A stretch of 64,000 bases of DNA from Madurella fahalii (lineage: Eukaryota; Ascomycota; Sordariomycetes; Sordariales), in contig CM056875.1 of assembly GCA_029876055.1 (NCBI GenBank), positions 8,953,001 through 9,017,000 on the forward strand. The letters run 5' to 3'. A program made the translations under genes and the position numbers. This document shows, piece by piece, positions 43,464-55,977 of the stretch; position 1 is the first letter of the stretch; each line of letters starts with the position of its first letter. The notes under the pieces are model-generated. The model searched no databases. It worked only from the letters and a program-made list of their open reading frames with translations, and had not been told where the DNA came from.

Positions 43464-46409
43464 CTAGTCCTCATCGACGCGGAACAACGCCAATGCCATG
43501 GCATCCGACAAGACGGAATCGGTTGGTCGTTTAATACTGAGCAACCTCGTCAAGCCCACATCACCACCGCTCGTTGATGAAACACCAAAGCCAGGGGATC
43601 TCGGCCGAAACCGTCCCTCGTCAGCACCGGTCATATACCCCTCCCCATCAGTCAGTTGGTAATAGCTGACGTTCCCATCCCCGCCCTCTCGGTTGAATTC
43701 CGATCCCGGCACACCCAGGCTCAGAGTGCCGCTAAATCGTCTCGGCTGGTCGGGGGTGATAGGTGACACAGCAGTTTCTGACGCTGGCCCTTGCCACCAT
43801 CTGCTGTTGTTTATCGCGTTGCTTCTACGAAGAGATCCCGGAGGCCGTTCCTGCGATGTGTTGAGGCTGAGCGTCTCGAGCTGGGCAACTGGGGGAGCGA
43901 CGAGTGGTGCGGGCGGTTGCGGACTGCTGCTACGCCCGAGCTGCAGGGGGGACTTTGGCCTGCTCTTGTTGGGGCGGGGTGCTTCAAATCGCGCGTTGGA
44001 AGGAGATGAGCCGCGGGAACGGGCCCGGTCCTTCTCTCGAGCTGCGGTCTCTTTGTTCTTCTCGGCGGTGAGCATGCCCCAGAGCTGCTGCAGCCATTTG
44101 CTCTTCTCCTCTGGGCGCATGGAACGGATGGGTAGCACCTCAGCACCGGCCATCTCGCGGGTTGGCCACGGAAAACTGACGGCCATCTCGCGGAGCGTGA
44201 GGCTGTGCAACTGGCGGAGGACAATGCGGATTTGTGGTTCGATATTGGCTTCATGGGGAAAGGCCCTAGATAGTTGTTAGTTCGACAGCCTCCGGAAAGG
44301 GGTTCTTGTTCCTCTGTCAAAGTCGCATACCAGTCGCTGCGACGCTCTAGTCGGTCAGAAATCTGCGTCATAGCGCCTACGAGCCTAGCGGACGGTCCTG
44401 TCAGTTATGCACTGTAATTCAGATTCTGTCTCGTCTGATGGTTCTTACCATTCGATAGCCACTTCGTCCGGGACCGACTGAGCCTTGCTCAACAGCCAGC
44501 CCAGCATCTCGGGGGACCCAGACTGGTTGAGGATGGGAATACTTCGTTTGTCGTGCTCGCGGCCTTGTAGCTTCATGATAAAGTCGTTGTACTCCTTCAT
44601 GGCGGTCAACTCCAGGCCGGCGAACCTACCACCCCTGAGAGCGTGGCAAATCTCGTCGCCCAGAGCAATGCCAGCTTTGATGCCGCTATTGAGCCCGCGC
44701 CCAGGCCAAAAGTGCACCGTCATGGCAGCGTCACCGGCGACGGCGACGAGCGCATGTGGTCGGTGGACGAAGCGCGAATCCTCCAGGGGTAGCATCTGCA
44801 CTCCCTCTCGCACCGCCTGGACGACGATGGGAATGCGCACGACGTTGGTAACCTCACTCTCCTTGAAACCGAATAGCTTGAGGCCGTCCTCGATGGACTT
44901 CCACAGCGACGAATTCCTGTCTTCAGACGGAGCAAACACGCGGCTCTCGTCAAAACCCTCGGGGATACTCCCGTCCGGACGCCGCAGACAAGCGGGCCGA
45001 CCGAAATGGATCGGTTGCCCGTCAACACTGACCATCTTGTCCCACTCGTCCTCAGTCAGCTGCATGTTGAGGTATCCCCGCCCATCATAGTCGCTCGCGT
45101 TCAGGAGGTACCTCGTCTGGCCCAGGGTCAGGAACATGTTAAGCGGCTGGCTCCAGGGCAAACCCCCTTTGGAGCCGCGGTCGAAGGCGAGTCCCAGCGC
45201 GTAGCTCCTCCCCCGCTCCTTCTCATAGCCCCTGAAATAGCTCTTGCGCACCCACGAAGCGGCGCCATCGGTGCCTAGCAAGACGTGGAAGTCACCGCAC
45301 TTCCCCGCGGCCAGCTCCTCCCTCGTGACGCCCTCGGCATGCAGGTGGATCAGGCCGTGGAACTCGTCCGTTTGGCATCGCTTCAGGAGCCGGTCCTCGA
45401 CCTTGCGGATCTGGATGTTGGCCGAGCCGGGCCACACGCGCTCGGGGCGGCCCTCGAACAGCGCCTGATATGATCCCGGACTGAGCAGACTCGTGACCGA
45501 GTCCTGTAGCGTCACCACCTGGTCGCGGCGCCTCGCGGTCGCGGGGTAGTCAATCGTGCCGTTTTCGGTGACCACCCACCGCCGCTCGTAGACGTGCACC
45601 TCGACCTTTCCCGCGCCTTTCTCGGCCAGCGAGATGGCCGATGCTAGACCTGTCGGCCCGCCGCCAATGATGCACACACGCAGCCGGCCGGAGGGGTAGG
45701 CGTACCGCACGAGCTCGCCAGGCGGTGGGGGGTTCAAGTTCCGATGGAGTGTGGGGTCGAAGAAGAAGTCCAGCACGTCTCTAGCCCGCTGGGTGAATGG
45801 GTTCTCGGGGACCCTGGCCTTGACGAGCATGAAGCGCACAGCCTGTAACAACGGGGTTGTGTCGAATTGGGCATGGCGGTTGCCGTAGATGGAGGTCTGG
45901 ACAGCCGAAGCAAGGCCCGGGACGGTTCGGTTGTGTTTGTGGTCCAAGGCGATGGCCCGCAGCGTCGAGCTGGAAGCTGGGTCCACGCCCATGGAGGCAA
46001 TGCGTAGCAAGAAGATGCGTGCCCTTTCCAGGTCGGTCCGGCTCACGTCCGCGCCGCCCCATGCCTCTTCGTATACCTTGGGAAATAGTAGAGTGTCTTC
46101 CTGGCCGCTAGCAGCATCAGGAGCTGCTGAGCTACTTGTACCGATGATCGGCACCTTGACAGTGGGACTCGGTATCGGAGATGTGCTAGACGCGCTAAAT
46201 CGGCGGAAACTGAAGGCACCCGTCGCCGGGATGCGCAATCCGCCCGTTGACATGGCTCGTTTCTTAACCGGTTCCAGCCTCTTATGGGCGAGGAAGAACG
46301 GCAAGCCTCGTTCCTCGGGAAAGAATGGTGACAATCTCCCCGACGGAAGATCTGACGGCTTTGTCAGCAACGTTGATGGCGATAAGTTGTTTGACATCTC
46401 GAGTAACAC
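43464..46409 (-). CDS. FAD-dependent monooxygenase-like protein with long C-terminal extension
   Basis: Three exons (46409-44449, 44384-44331, 44265-43464) give 938 aa. A low-complexity N-terminus (1-100, in-frame Met at 46397 and near residue 53) precedes a helical part and a FAD-binding fold: CIIGGGPTGLASAISLAEKG (249-254 GGGPTG), HVLLGTDGAASWVRKSYF, and the second nucleotide motif AGDAAMTVHFWPGRGLNSG (about 558-576). This is the class-A flavin hydroxylase pattern. The 654-codon first frame has a stop directly after a GTAAG donor; splicing over 64 bp and then 65 bp continues into WLVGAMTQISDRLERRSDWAFP and a 250-residue Ser/Pro/Arg-rich disordered tail. Both junctions are TGG codons split in the same phase. 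The tail could be mistaken for a separate small gene at 43464-44371. Substrate unknown. Confidence 0.8.
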
Positions 46410-48109
46410 AAAGTCAAAGGCAAGAAAGGGATTCTTCGAGCCGCAAAATGTGGCGAAAATAGTATTGGCGTTCGGCCTGGTGGGATATGCCCGCAGTAGA
46501 TGAAGGAAATGGAATACACCTTGACTGCGTAGAAAAGAAAAGACTCACTTAAATTTGAGACTTCGCCGCTACCGACACTGGGTTGGGCTGTGATTGATAT
46601 GAGTTTGCTTTGTTAGGCGTGGATGATGCTGGACGCGCGGATTGGCCGTCGGCGTGCGACACTGCGAATCAGAAAATGACAGATCGAGGAAAGCTGCCAC
46701 TGGATCGAGAAATGAGAGAGATTTGGTTGGGAGGAACGAAAAGAAATAATTGCCCATTTGACCCTGCCTTCATGCCCAGACTGAAACAAAAGTGGGCAAG
46801 GGTGCGACATGTCGTTTCACAAGCGGTAGACCCGACAGAACTGTTGGTTCTAAAGGCATCCCGATGCAGCGGCTCCAAGCTGTTCCGTGTATACTACGTA
46901 CTGTACCGCGGTGGCACAACCGAGCCCCTTGGAACCACCATCTTTTTTGCCTATGGGCTTTCCCATGCGCTTGGGGGCCTAGCGTCCGGCATGTTCGGCT
47001 ATTTACAGTCATGCAGCGAATGCGAAGAGACGATGATCCCCGTACGTCATGGGGCAGAGCGTCTTGTAGTAAAGAATTACTCTGATGCTGAAATCGTTTA
47101 CTAATACTTACATTCCGCCACCAGCTTCGAGGGGCCGTATGCATATAAATTAGGTAAACAACGCGTAGGAGGCCCTAACCTACCCAGACAACTCATCGTA
47201 GTGCCCGCAGCCCTTTGTTTCAGACAGTCAGCATCCCAATTGGTGCGTCACGGCCTGCCAAATCCATGCCCACCGAATAAAAAATGAGCTGGGAAGCCGC
47301 TTATCTCCGCCCCGGATTTGCTCACGCTGCAGCTTCGCCTCAGCCTAGCATCCCAACCGCAGCGTCTACGCGCGCGACTGATTATAGTAGCCTGGATGTT
47401 ACCAGAACATGTCCGTCACACCGCCGGTTTGGGAATGCCAAGCCCCAAGCCGGTTGTAACTTGTGAGCCCAAAGATACATGGGGTTACGGTGATTATCGC
47501 GCGTACAGATGAGATAATGGCTTTGCTGCATTGGGTCCAACCCGGACAAGGAGTGGGCAAAGCGCGTTCCAGAGTAATTTGCAACTGGGTGAACCGATGT
47601 CGGGCCCAGAGAACAATGCAAGATATACTCGATTTAACCTCTTCCACGCCTTAGCAAACCCATCTTGCACGGGGGCCGTGACACACCCCCCCTGTGCCAT
47701 TTGATAATTTCAAGCGAACACAAGGTCCCAATACCACCACAGCCTACAGAAATATCTGCAAAGGTAAGGTACATGGCTCTAATACCTCGAACTCGCACGA
47801 CACATCCGGTGACGCGGAAGCTGCACATTTCCTAATGTTCATTTCAGGGACCTGCGACACTAGTACCTTGCTACGAGCACCGAGCAAGAGTCTATGTACG
47901 AGGAGGATGCATTGTGTGGTACGGTTTGGGATGACCTATAATACCCGCGGAAACACTCAGCTCGAAGAACCCCTAAACCCTTCTCCGCCACACGTTGGTT
48001 GTCGTAGCAATAAGTCAAATAATTCCGGCAAGTTCTCCCTTTTTGTAATCCAGACTGGGACTGGCCCTCCTTCTACCCGAACCAACCATGACCCACTCCG
48101 TCACGCCCC
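46410..48109. other. intergenic region upstream of monooxygenase
   Basis: No supported gene. The open frame at 46610-47104 overlaps the monooxygenase 5' flank and has no domain; the 47.1-48.1 kb part is the 3' flank of the secreted Thr/Cys-rich gene. Confidence 0.5.
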
Positions 48110-48699
48110 TTAGCAAGCCGCAGTCTTCACATCATATAGCGTCGTGCACCCGATCTGATTGCACGAGTCCGGGTTACTGCACGGGAAAGCGACCGTTGCG
48201 GTGGGTAAGGCGCCGTCGCAGCCGCACGGCCGCGTCAGCACCGCGGTGGTTGTGCACTGCGGCACGAAGCAGGAGCGGCACGCCGTCGCCGTTTGCGTGA
48301 TGGTAGGGCAGCTGGCACCGCAGGGCTTGGTCACAGTGGCCGTCTTGTGGACAGTCGTGGTGCTGATACTGGTGCTGATACTGGTGCTGATACTGGTACG
48401 TGTGCTCACACTGGTGACGGTGCTAGTCTTGGTTGCAGTCACCGTGACTTGCTGGATGTAGCTTTCCGTCTTGGTCACTGTATCGGTCTGGGTTTTGGTT
48501 TCTGTCACGGTGACTGTTGAAGTTGGTAGGCCCGGCCGGCCGGTGCGGATGGTTGTCGGGTTGAGCGTTATTTGGCCGATGACGGCGCTGTCGTCACATG
48601 TGTTAGTTAGGCCATGACGATTGTCTCTGAAGGGAACGAAAGCCAAGGGCAAGCTTACCTCACCATAAAGCCGAGGTACAGGACAGCCAGAGACAGCAT
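48110..48699 (-). CDS. secreted Thr/Ser-rich, Cys-rich small protein
   Basis: Two exons (48699-48659 and 48587-48110; 70-bp intron) give 172 aa. The short first exon encodes MLSLAVLYLGFMV and completes a signal peptide ending near SAVIGQ. The mature part has a Thr/Val-rich stretch with VTVTETKTQTDTVTKTE, then (STSI) repeats encoded by a 12-bp DNA repeat (three units at about 48358-48396), and a C-terminal half with 11 cysteines in CGASC, CRSC, PCGCDG, PCSNPDSC and GCTTLY contexts. It looks like a Thr-rich O-glycosylated cell-wall or effector-like protein with a compact disulphide module. I do not recognise a named family. Confidence 0.75.
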
Positions 48700-49539
48700 T
48701 TTGAATAGTCGGATACAGCTTGTCGCCGAAGCACTTTGAACGTCAAACAGTTCCTCGTCTGGATTCTTTCAGGTATTTTTTTGTTTACTGTCAACTTGAA
48801 GTCATCGTAGAATAGAGGCATAGCCTTCGTATTTTATCTTCCCAGATGTCTATCCCAGCACCCATCATCAGCGGATTTAGGTAGCCTCGAGAGTGTAGCG
48901 CTGAAGACTATATTGGGCAGGTTGTATATTAATGTGTTTATCACGGAGCATCCTTTTCGGAAAATGCAACGCCTTGCTCACCATGCGAGGCAGTCAGGGC
49001 CTCATAAAGGGACCTCAACGTCCTGGTTGCTGGGAGTTTCCAAACTTTCGGTTTGCCTTTGTGGACCACATCTCAGCTCAGATCGGAAATAACCAATGAT
49101 ATTGAAACCTTTTTTTGGTTCTTGTATATGCCGGAAGATTGAGGTTACAACGGTGCCCTGAGTGGCGTGTCATCTTCCGCCAGAGCAATTTGGCGGCTGA
49201 ATAGGGGGCCCCCGTTTCCCGGAAATTTAATCAGTGAAAAGCTAAAAATATCGACCGGCAGCAACCATTGACGGCCTGCATCTGAGAAATGGAACGGGAG
49301 GGCCCGAACGGCTAGCCATCTCGGAGGGCATTGAACTTTGCAGAAAGGCAGATGAACCGGGGTCCAAGTCTAGATCTGGGGCGGTAGGTTTGAGTCTCCA
49401 TGTCTTCCCTTTGTCGCAACTCGCCTGCACATCCACGAAATGTACACAGGATCCACACCGATATCGACGATATTGAAGGAATACCTTTCAAATCTCTAAA
49501 CTGTAGTAGCAAACACTAGGTTTCAGGACACTCCGAAGG
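48700..49539. other. intergenic region upstream of the secreted protein
   Basis: Promoter of the secreted protein and 3' flank of the second receptor gene. No gene is seen. Confidence 0.5.
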
Positions 49540-50882
49540 TTATCGGCTTCCACCTGCCCATGTTGAGCCAGTCATAGTGACGAGGTCTCTCCTAGGCTTG
49601 TTATAATAGTAGACCTTTCTAGAGGAATTCGTCGTTGAGCTGGCAAAAGTCGTCCTCGACCGACTATGGCTGTTATGGTTGCGACCTTGCCGTGGCCTAA
49701 AGCCACGCACCAATATCCCTAGCATCGGGACCGATGCCGCCATAATGGTGACGGCTGCCTCGGCAGTGCCCCAGATAACCAGAGTGACCCCGTCATCTGT
49801 ATTTCTGTTGGCTTTCCACGACACCTCATTTCGGTCAAGCTCCATGTGAGGGGGTACTCACGTGGGAAGTCTCGTCCTCCTAGCTGTGGGAGGGAGGAAC
49901 ACTTGATGAAGGCTGAGGCTGCCGCACTGGAGCCAAGTTAGAAAATCCATGCTAGAGATACTTCACTTCAGACGACTGACAAAACTCCCATGCTCATGGC
50001 CAATGCAACACCTATTTTCTCTTTGGTTTGCATTTGGAGGCTCATGATGATCTTCCAAGGGATGATGGCGAGGACCAAATCCATCACGCCGGAATACGCT
50101 AGCAACCCTCAGTCAGCTTGTTTCTCCCTGCGTTTCCGGCCTTTTTTTCTTCTTCTTTCTTTTGGGGGGAAGACCTACCGCTGGTAAGAATGCCGTACGT
50201 GATTACTACGTTGGGGCTCCAGCAGGTCCCTTTCGTATACGGATGCCAGGCTTTCTCCAGCGGCGTGCATCCTATCCAGAACAGCATGGCCCCAATACCG
50301 AAGAGCAGGTTCATTGACACGATAGCGAACCATATGAAGACCCTCGTCTTGCCGTGAATCCCATCCGAAATCATCAGCAATGTTATGGCGAACGACGTCT
50401 TGCTCCAGGCCTGGCTACAGATGGTGAGGGTGACTGTAATCTGCCCGATCAAATACATGTTGTTGACGTTTTGAAACGGTATCTGCCACACATGTTTGCC
50501 GTATCCCAGGTCGATGGCAATATTATTGCAGATGGCAGTCCCTAGTAGAGCCAACTAGCCCAAACTTGACATTAGTCTCTGCATCGAGCGACTGCGGTGT
50601 CTTGTGTAAGACGCATACCCATGCCGCAATGGCAAAATTATCATCTGCGTGCAGCCGTTTGTGTCTGACAAACTTGCAGTACACGCGCAGCATGATGAGG
50701 AGGAACGAAGCCCCGACCAGCACCCATACAGACACCCGCGTTGTTGGACCAAGGTCATCCAGCCGCGCTCTTTGTCGCCAGAAGCCGGGAAACCCAGTCT
50801 CGTTTTTTCCACCAAATTCTGAATCCGTTCCGTTTGAGAATGGGGTTGTCGCAAACGTTGAATTTGTTGGAAATGCCTCCAT
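49540..50882 (-). CDS. Pth11/SAT4-type rhodopsin-fold integral membrane protein 2
   Basis: Five exons (50882-50619, 50554-50179, 50098-49981, 49926-49862, 49811-49540) give 364 aa. The extracellular N-terminus carries sequons NST, NGT and NET. The first helix is VSVWVLVGASFLLIMLRVYCKFV, followed by RLHADDNFAIAAW, YGKHVWQIP, QAWSKTSFAITLL, WIGCTPLEKAWHP, GVMDLVLAIIPWKI and TLVIWGTAEAAVTIMAASVP, the expected order for seven helices of the family. The last intron must end at GGAAAG/CC (49811); the nearer AG breaks the frame. The tail is Arg/Ser-rich. It is more similar in design than in sequence to the gene at 2106. Ligand unknown. Confidence 0.82.
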
Positions 50883-51969
50883 GGCTAGGCTGTCAGGTCG
50901 TGGAAGGTCAGGTGTCTGAACTGCAACATGAAATTGGCGATGTGAGAATTAATTACTCAAGGTAGATGGATCAGTTGAAAGGAAGTACTCCATCCTAAAT
51001 GAGGGACTCCCAGCGAGAGTGACTCGCGGTAGTGATGAGCAAACTGCGTCCGTCACCATCTTTGGGGCTGCAAAAGCAGGGGACGATCGCGGTATCAGAA
51101 GTGCTGATGCATGCAATGCGCATTGTCAATTCCGAGCGCCGAATGGAAGGCCCGGCAGTTGGAAGGCAGCGGTATCACAGACTCGCAGGCGATCATGAGA
51201 GCCCTGAAACGCATTTTATGGCCAACTGCCCCGGCTGCGTACTAACTAAGGTACCGCACAAATGCCATTCATCTAGCATAACTGCCAAGTGCTAGGCCTG
51301 TTCACACTAAACTCATACCAGAATCATGGGAATGTCGAAGAAACGGCGATCTAAGCTTTGTCCACCGGGAATGGATGTTGAATCGAGATGACCTAATTAA
51401 GGTAGTCCTTATCAATCCGCTTGGCATCGGGTACCGCACCAATTGGTACACAAAAGTCGCATCCCGGATGTCTAAGGGAAGTTTGCCCACTACGATGCCA
51501 TACAAACCCTACCCCCAGCGGTGTGCCCGGGCGTCCGCAGCAAACGCCGCACCTCAGACTGACTGTCGAACGAGTCCGCAACACCGGAACAACTGGCGCA
51601 CAGATGTTAGGGGCGGGATCCCCAAGTCCGCGCCGGGTTATCCAAAGATAGACTGCGTCGATCATACAGACCCAGAAAAACGGGAAGGAGGGCTAAATTG
51701 TTTTAAGCAAAGATGGGAAGCAGCAGCTTATCACATCATTACCGATTGTAGGTGGATGGTAGTTTTCGACTCTCCGATTGGTGTTGCCACCTGAAATGCA
51801 TAAATGCGGCGAGTACCAAATAATACCACTTACTAATTAGTAATGTTCGACAATCAACACTAACTTTACCTTCTGCTGCATGTCTAAGGTCTCTAAGATG
51901 CAATACATACTCTTCTACATAACCTCATATCGAGATAGAGGAAAATGGTAACAGCCCTAGCCTGTAAAG
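50883..51969. other. intergenic region between receptor 2 and FAT1-like gene
   Basis: No gene with recognisable features. An open frame at 51375-51794 has no introns, domain or supporting codon pattern and was not called. Confidence 0.5.
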
Positions 51970-54050
51970 TCAGAGCTTGACCTGCCCCCGCTGCAGAGAC
52001 TTCCACTCCGTTTGACCGAAGGGGGTGTAGGTCCCATCCTTCAGCCAGAACAGCGCATCACCCTCAACATTGGCAGGGTCAACGCCCTGTTGCCGCAGGA
52101 TGTATTTCTGCTGCTTATTCGTGCCTGTATTCTGCATACCAACCTCCTTGAGCACGCGCAGAAACAGAGGCACCGCATACCGCGGCAGTTTCTCCCTGCA
52201 GTGCGCAGCTAAGCTCGCAAGCAGTTCTGGGTGAGGGTAAGGGCTATCAAGTACGATAGCCACACATCCAGCTCGGCCATCGTGGTGCGGCAGCTGCACA
52301 CCATACACGTTGGCTTCCTGCACCGCCGTATGGAGGCCGATGGTCTGGGCAACCTCGGTCGTCGACACGTTCTCGCTCTTCCAGCGGAACGTATCCCCAA
52401 TGCGGTCGTTGAAGTAGATGCGTCCGTCGCGGTCCCACCTCAGCACATCTCCGGAGCGGAACCTGTGACGCAACGGTCAGCAACCTGAAAGCCCCGTGAG
52501 AGCCAAATCTGAGTAATAAGGGGCCCATACCACGCGTCGCCCTTCTTGAACACGTTGCGCATGATTTTGGAATCTGTGGCGGCTGCGTTGCCATAATATC
52601 CCTGGAAGCGCTTGCTGGTGTCGTCGGCGGGTAGGCGGACGATGAACTCACCAACCTCGCCGCTCTTGACGCGCTGGCAGAGCCCTGTTGCGGGATCCCG
52701 CCATGGCAGTTCTGTTTCGCCGTCAACTCGGATGATGGCCGACCGGCCCCCCAGAACGGTTTTGGAAATGACTCCGTACCGGCCAACGGCGCCCTTGCCA
52801 AACGAATTCCGGGAGACGTTCCAGAGGCCGAGAGCACCTTCGGTGGCGGCATAGAATTCCATGATGGTCTGTCGGTTTGGAGACCGCAAGTCAGTCTTGG
52901 GCCTAACGCTTCGAACCCAGAACGCCTCAAGCTTACCTCGATGCCGAAGCGGTCCCTGAAGCGATCCCAGACGTCAGGCCGCAATCCATTGCCCATGGCC
53001 ACACGGACACGGTGCTTCTTGTCCAAGCTCTCGCCCGTTACAGGGTCTATCTCGGGCGGGGCCACCGTCAAGTATCGACACGTTTCGCCCACGTAGTGGA
53101 TGATTGTCGAGTTGGTTTCACGCACATCCTTCCAAAATGTCTTGGTCGAGAACCGTCGGCCGATAGCAGCGGCCCCTCCCACCCACAGGATGCTGCCCAC
53201 TGCAAGGCAGGAGGCGGCACTGTGGTAAAGAGGCATGCACTTGGCTGATCTTTAGAGCCTAGCCATAGAACACAGAATAAAGCAGACATACCGTGTAGAG
53301 AACGTCGTCTGGCCCTGCGCTGCTACCCTTGGACGTCAGCATGGCAGCCAGGTAGACCTTGGCCCATGAGACGACAGCCGGCTTGGGCATGCCCGTCGTA
53401 CCAGACGTGTATATCAAAAGCGCCAAGCTGGTGTAGTCGTCCTTGGCCCCCACCGCATCCGGGCACCGCACCGGCTCCAGTCTTCCAGCCTCAGCTTCGA
53501 TGTCTGGCGTGAAGACGACGAAGTTCATGCCGGGCAGGCTTTGCCGGACCTCTTCGGTAATACTCCCCGCCACATGCGGGTCCACAATGGCTAGCTTAGC
53601 CGTCGACTCGCGGAGGCAGTGTGTCAGTGCCGCCCCCTGGAGGTTGTAGTTGATGAATGCCGGCTTCGCGCCGATCGACCACATGGCGAACCACAGAAAG
53701 ATAAACGTCTCCGAGTTCTGGTAGTCGAGCGCCACGATATCGCTCTCGCACACGCCATGGCGCTCGCGCATCCAGGCGCCATACCGCAGCACGGTCTGAT
53801 ACGTCTCGGCGTAGGTGTACGTCTTGCCCTCGAACAAGATGAACGGCCGTCCGGCAACATTTCTGTCGAGAGCCTGTTTCTCAAGGACGTAGAAGACATT
53901 TACCTTTCCAGCGCGGACCGCACGGATGAGATTAAACAAAGTCGAGCCGGCAATGCGAAAGAAAAGCAAGTCATGTTCAAGCGAAAATCGTGCATTGAGA
54001 TAGGCGGATCCGGCTACGGCGCCAGCTAAGGCCAGGGGAATTGAAACCAT
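51970..54050 (-). CDS. very-long-chain acyl-CoA synthetase / fatty acid transporter, FAT1-like
   Basis: Four exons (54050-53292, 53239-52937, 52868-52531, 52462-51970; introns 52, 68 and 68 bp) give 630 aa. The N-terminal hydrophobic segment IPLALAGAVAGSAYL is a membrane anchor. The AMP-binding P-loop is LLIYTSGTTGMPK (about residue 210), followed by CMPLYHSAASC, HYVGETCRYL, VAMGNGLRPDVWDRF, the FYAATEGALG adenylation motif, and GDVLRWDRDGRIYFNDRIGDTFRWKSENVST, the motif-2 signature of the FATP/VLACS group. The C-terminus ends LQRGQVKL. It activates and vectorially imports long-chain fatty acids at plasma membrane, ER or peroxisome; the last residues do not form an obvious PTS1. Confidence 0.93.
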
Positions 54051-55418
54051 GATAACGTCAATCTTGAATTTCGCAAAGTTTTGGCAGCTTCAGCGGCCGG
54101 TGCTGACGAGGGCCGACTAATAAGTGAGTTGCCATCGGCCGTGCTGTTTCCTGGTCCTCGATTCCGTTTTGGGTTAACTGGACGTCTCGGCGGATTGGGG
54201 GAAGAGGGGAAATCAAGGAATGCCGAGGCAAATGGGGAAAAAAGTAAAGGATTCTGACGAGGCCAGGGATCGCTCTTTCAGCGTTTGCTAGCCAATAGAG
54301 AACAGGCTAGCGAGGCAATAAGGGGCATTTCCAAACAAGTTCACCCCAAGTGACCTTAGTGAGGTGCCGTTTGCCCCCATTTCCCCCGAGCTCACCCCGC
54401 AAAACTCTCCGATCTTAGCAACGGCTTAACAGGCGGGCAACGACTATTTCCAGAATTTTAGTCTAAGCCCGGCGGTAGATCAAAGGTTGCTCTTAACGCG
54501 CCTCAGGTACTACGCGAGATAGCCTAGAAACACACAGGGTGATCGTGCCGACTAATTAGTTCGGTTTTCGCAGATGCATATCAACTTGAATCAAGGAAAT
54601 CCTGCTGGTTCACTTGTCTACCAACGTTGGGCGCAGCGTTGGGTTCTTCGTTTCCCGGTACCTAGGTAATTGTTCACATTACTATCAGAACTGTCACTGA
54701 TCCGTCAAGGTGGTGAATTTGGCTACGACTAACCGGGCTAGTAATATTGTACAGCACATAAGCATCTATGATGCGCTTGCTAGAAGATTTGATAACCAAC
54801 ATTGCTACCACTTAAGCATACTCAACGTCCATTTAACCGGATTTATGGGGCCGCTAATTATACGTATCATGGTGTTGCCCTCACTTGTCTATTCTACAGG
54901 GCTTGAGGATATAGCGGACTGCCATTCTGTAGGAAGTCCTGCGTATACGTGCAGCAGCATGTTACCCCCCCGGGGCAAGCATACAAGGAATTAGATATCA
55001 TGATATAAACTCCCTTCTGCAGCTTGGCACATGAGTTGGCCCGCTTGAATCGCGTGCACTAGAATTAAGTCCAGATGGAACGGGAGCATGGCATAATCCG
55101 AAATCTTCAAGAGGACGGGAAGTCGGAAGAACATAGGAATGTGGGCCGAAAAGAGCTTATCCGCAAAGCCATCATGCGGGCTACCAACTGGCGTTCGTTG
55201 GGCGGAATAGGATTCAACTGGCGGGACAGACGTGGTATGCATTTTGCAGGCTTGGTTGTAACTTCGGAGGGGACATCTTTAACTATAACGCTGCCTGACC
55301 CATGTCGGCGAAATTATTTGAGTCTTTCAAGGATTCGTGATTGAGTCCTTTCCAGGAAGGCCGCGCATGTCAATAAACGCCTCTTACCGTCTACCCTGAT
55401 GCAGTCCCCACGGCCAGT
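54051..55418. other. intergenic region upstream of FAT1-like gene
   Basis: Promoter of the FAT1-like gene on the left; AT-rich toward 54.4-54.8 kb. No gene is seen. Confidence 0.5.
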
Positions 55419-55977
55419 TTAACATAGGTATTCATGATCACACGGATCATCCGGGACCAATGTAATTGTGACTACCGGGGCAGCAGCGGTAGTGGATGGT
55501 CTTGGGGTCAAATATGTGATGCGTGTTGAGACGACCGTCGGAGTCGGCCCACCGACGCTGAATATCGTGGTCAGCGTCCTTATTGTCGCGCCCGGCCCCG
55601 AGGACTGGGGCGGATTTCCTCCAGACTCGAGTAGAACACATTGCGAGTACCAGATGCTTTAGGTGATAAGGGGACACGTTAGTAGCTATTCCGTCGACAT
55701 TAAAGGAACTTGCAAAGCGCACAAGATGGGAATACTCAGATTACTTACTTTCCATCATTTTTACAGTATGCGCCCGTTGGACATGCTGTTGGCCCCGTCC
55801 ATGTCTGCCCACCACCTTCTCACAAGAATTTAGTCAGTGTATGTTTTAACCATCTTAGCCGGCGGTCCTACATTGGCCGTATAAGGTTTGTGTTGCGGAG
55901 GCACGCGGTGGCGGGTTATTCCTCTGCGCAATGGCCGATCCCACAAGGACGTACGAGAGCAAGACTGATTTGACCAT
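55419..55977 (-). CDS. small secreted CBM1 protein
   Basis: Three small exons (55977-55872, 55815-55749, 55656-55419; introns of 56 and 92 bp) give 136 aa. Residues 1-18 are a signal peptide (MVKSVLLSYVLVGSAIAQ); an in-frame ATG at 56007 would add ten residues. After a short linker a complete CBM1 spans all three exons (about residues 32-66): LYGQC, GGQTWTGPTACPTGAYC and IWYSQC, with the three aromatic face residues Tyr, Trp and Tyr and four Cys in place. A Gly/Pro/Ser/Thr linker follows (about 69-120) and the protein ends with two Cys in PDDPCDHEYLC. There is no catalytic domain. No single frame is long, so an ORF caller would miss it. It may be a cellulose-binding effector or cell-wall protein, or a truncated former glycoside hydrolase or LPMO. 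Confidence 0.8.

Noticed and set aside
43464..44371. Separate small hypothetical gene starting MTQISDRLERR
   Set aside because: The sequence before its ATG continues open to an acceptor that fits the phase of the monooxygenase donor, so it is better as 3' exons of that gene.
46610..47104. 164-codon open frame
   Set aside because: No recognised motif, and it overlaps the 5' flank of the monooxygenase.
49811..49862. Apparent frameshift before the last exon of the second Pth11-like gene
   Set aside because: The AG at GGAAAG/CC gives a 50-nt intron and restores the frame.
51375..51794. 139-codon open frame on the plus strand
   Set aside because: Composition and lack of domain or introns do not support a gene.
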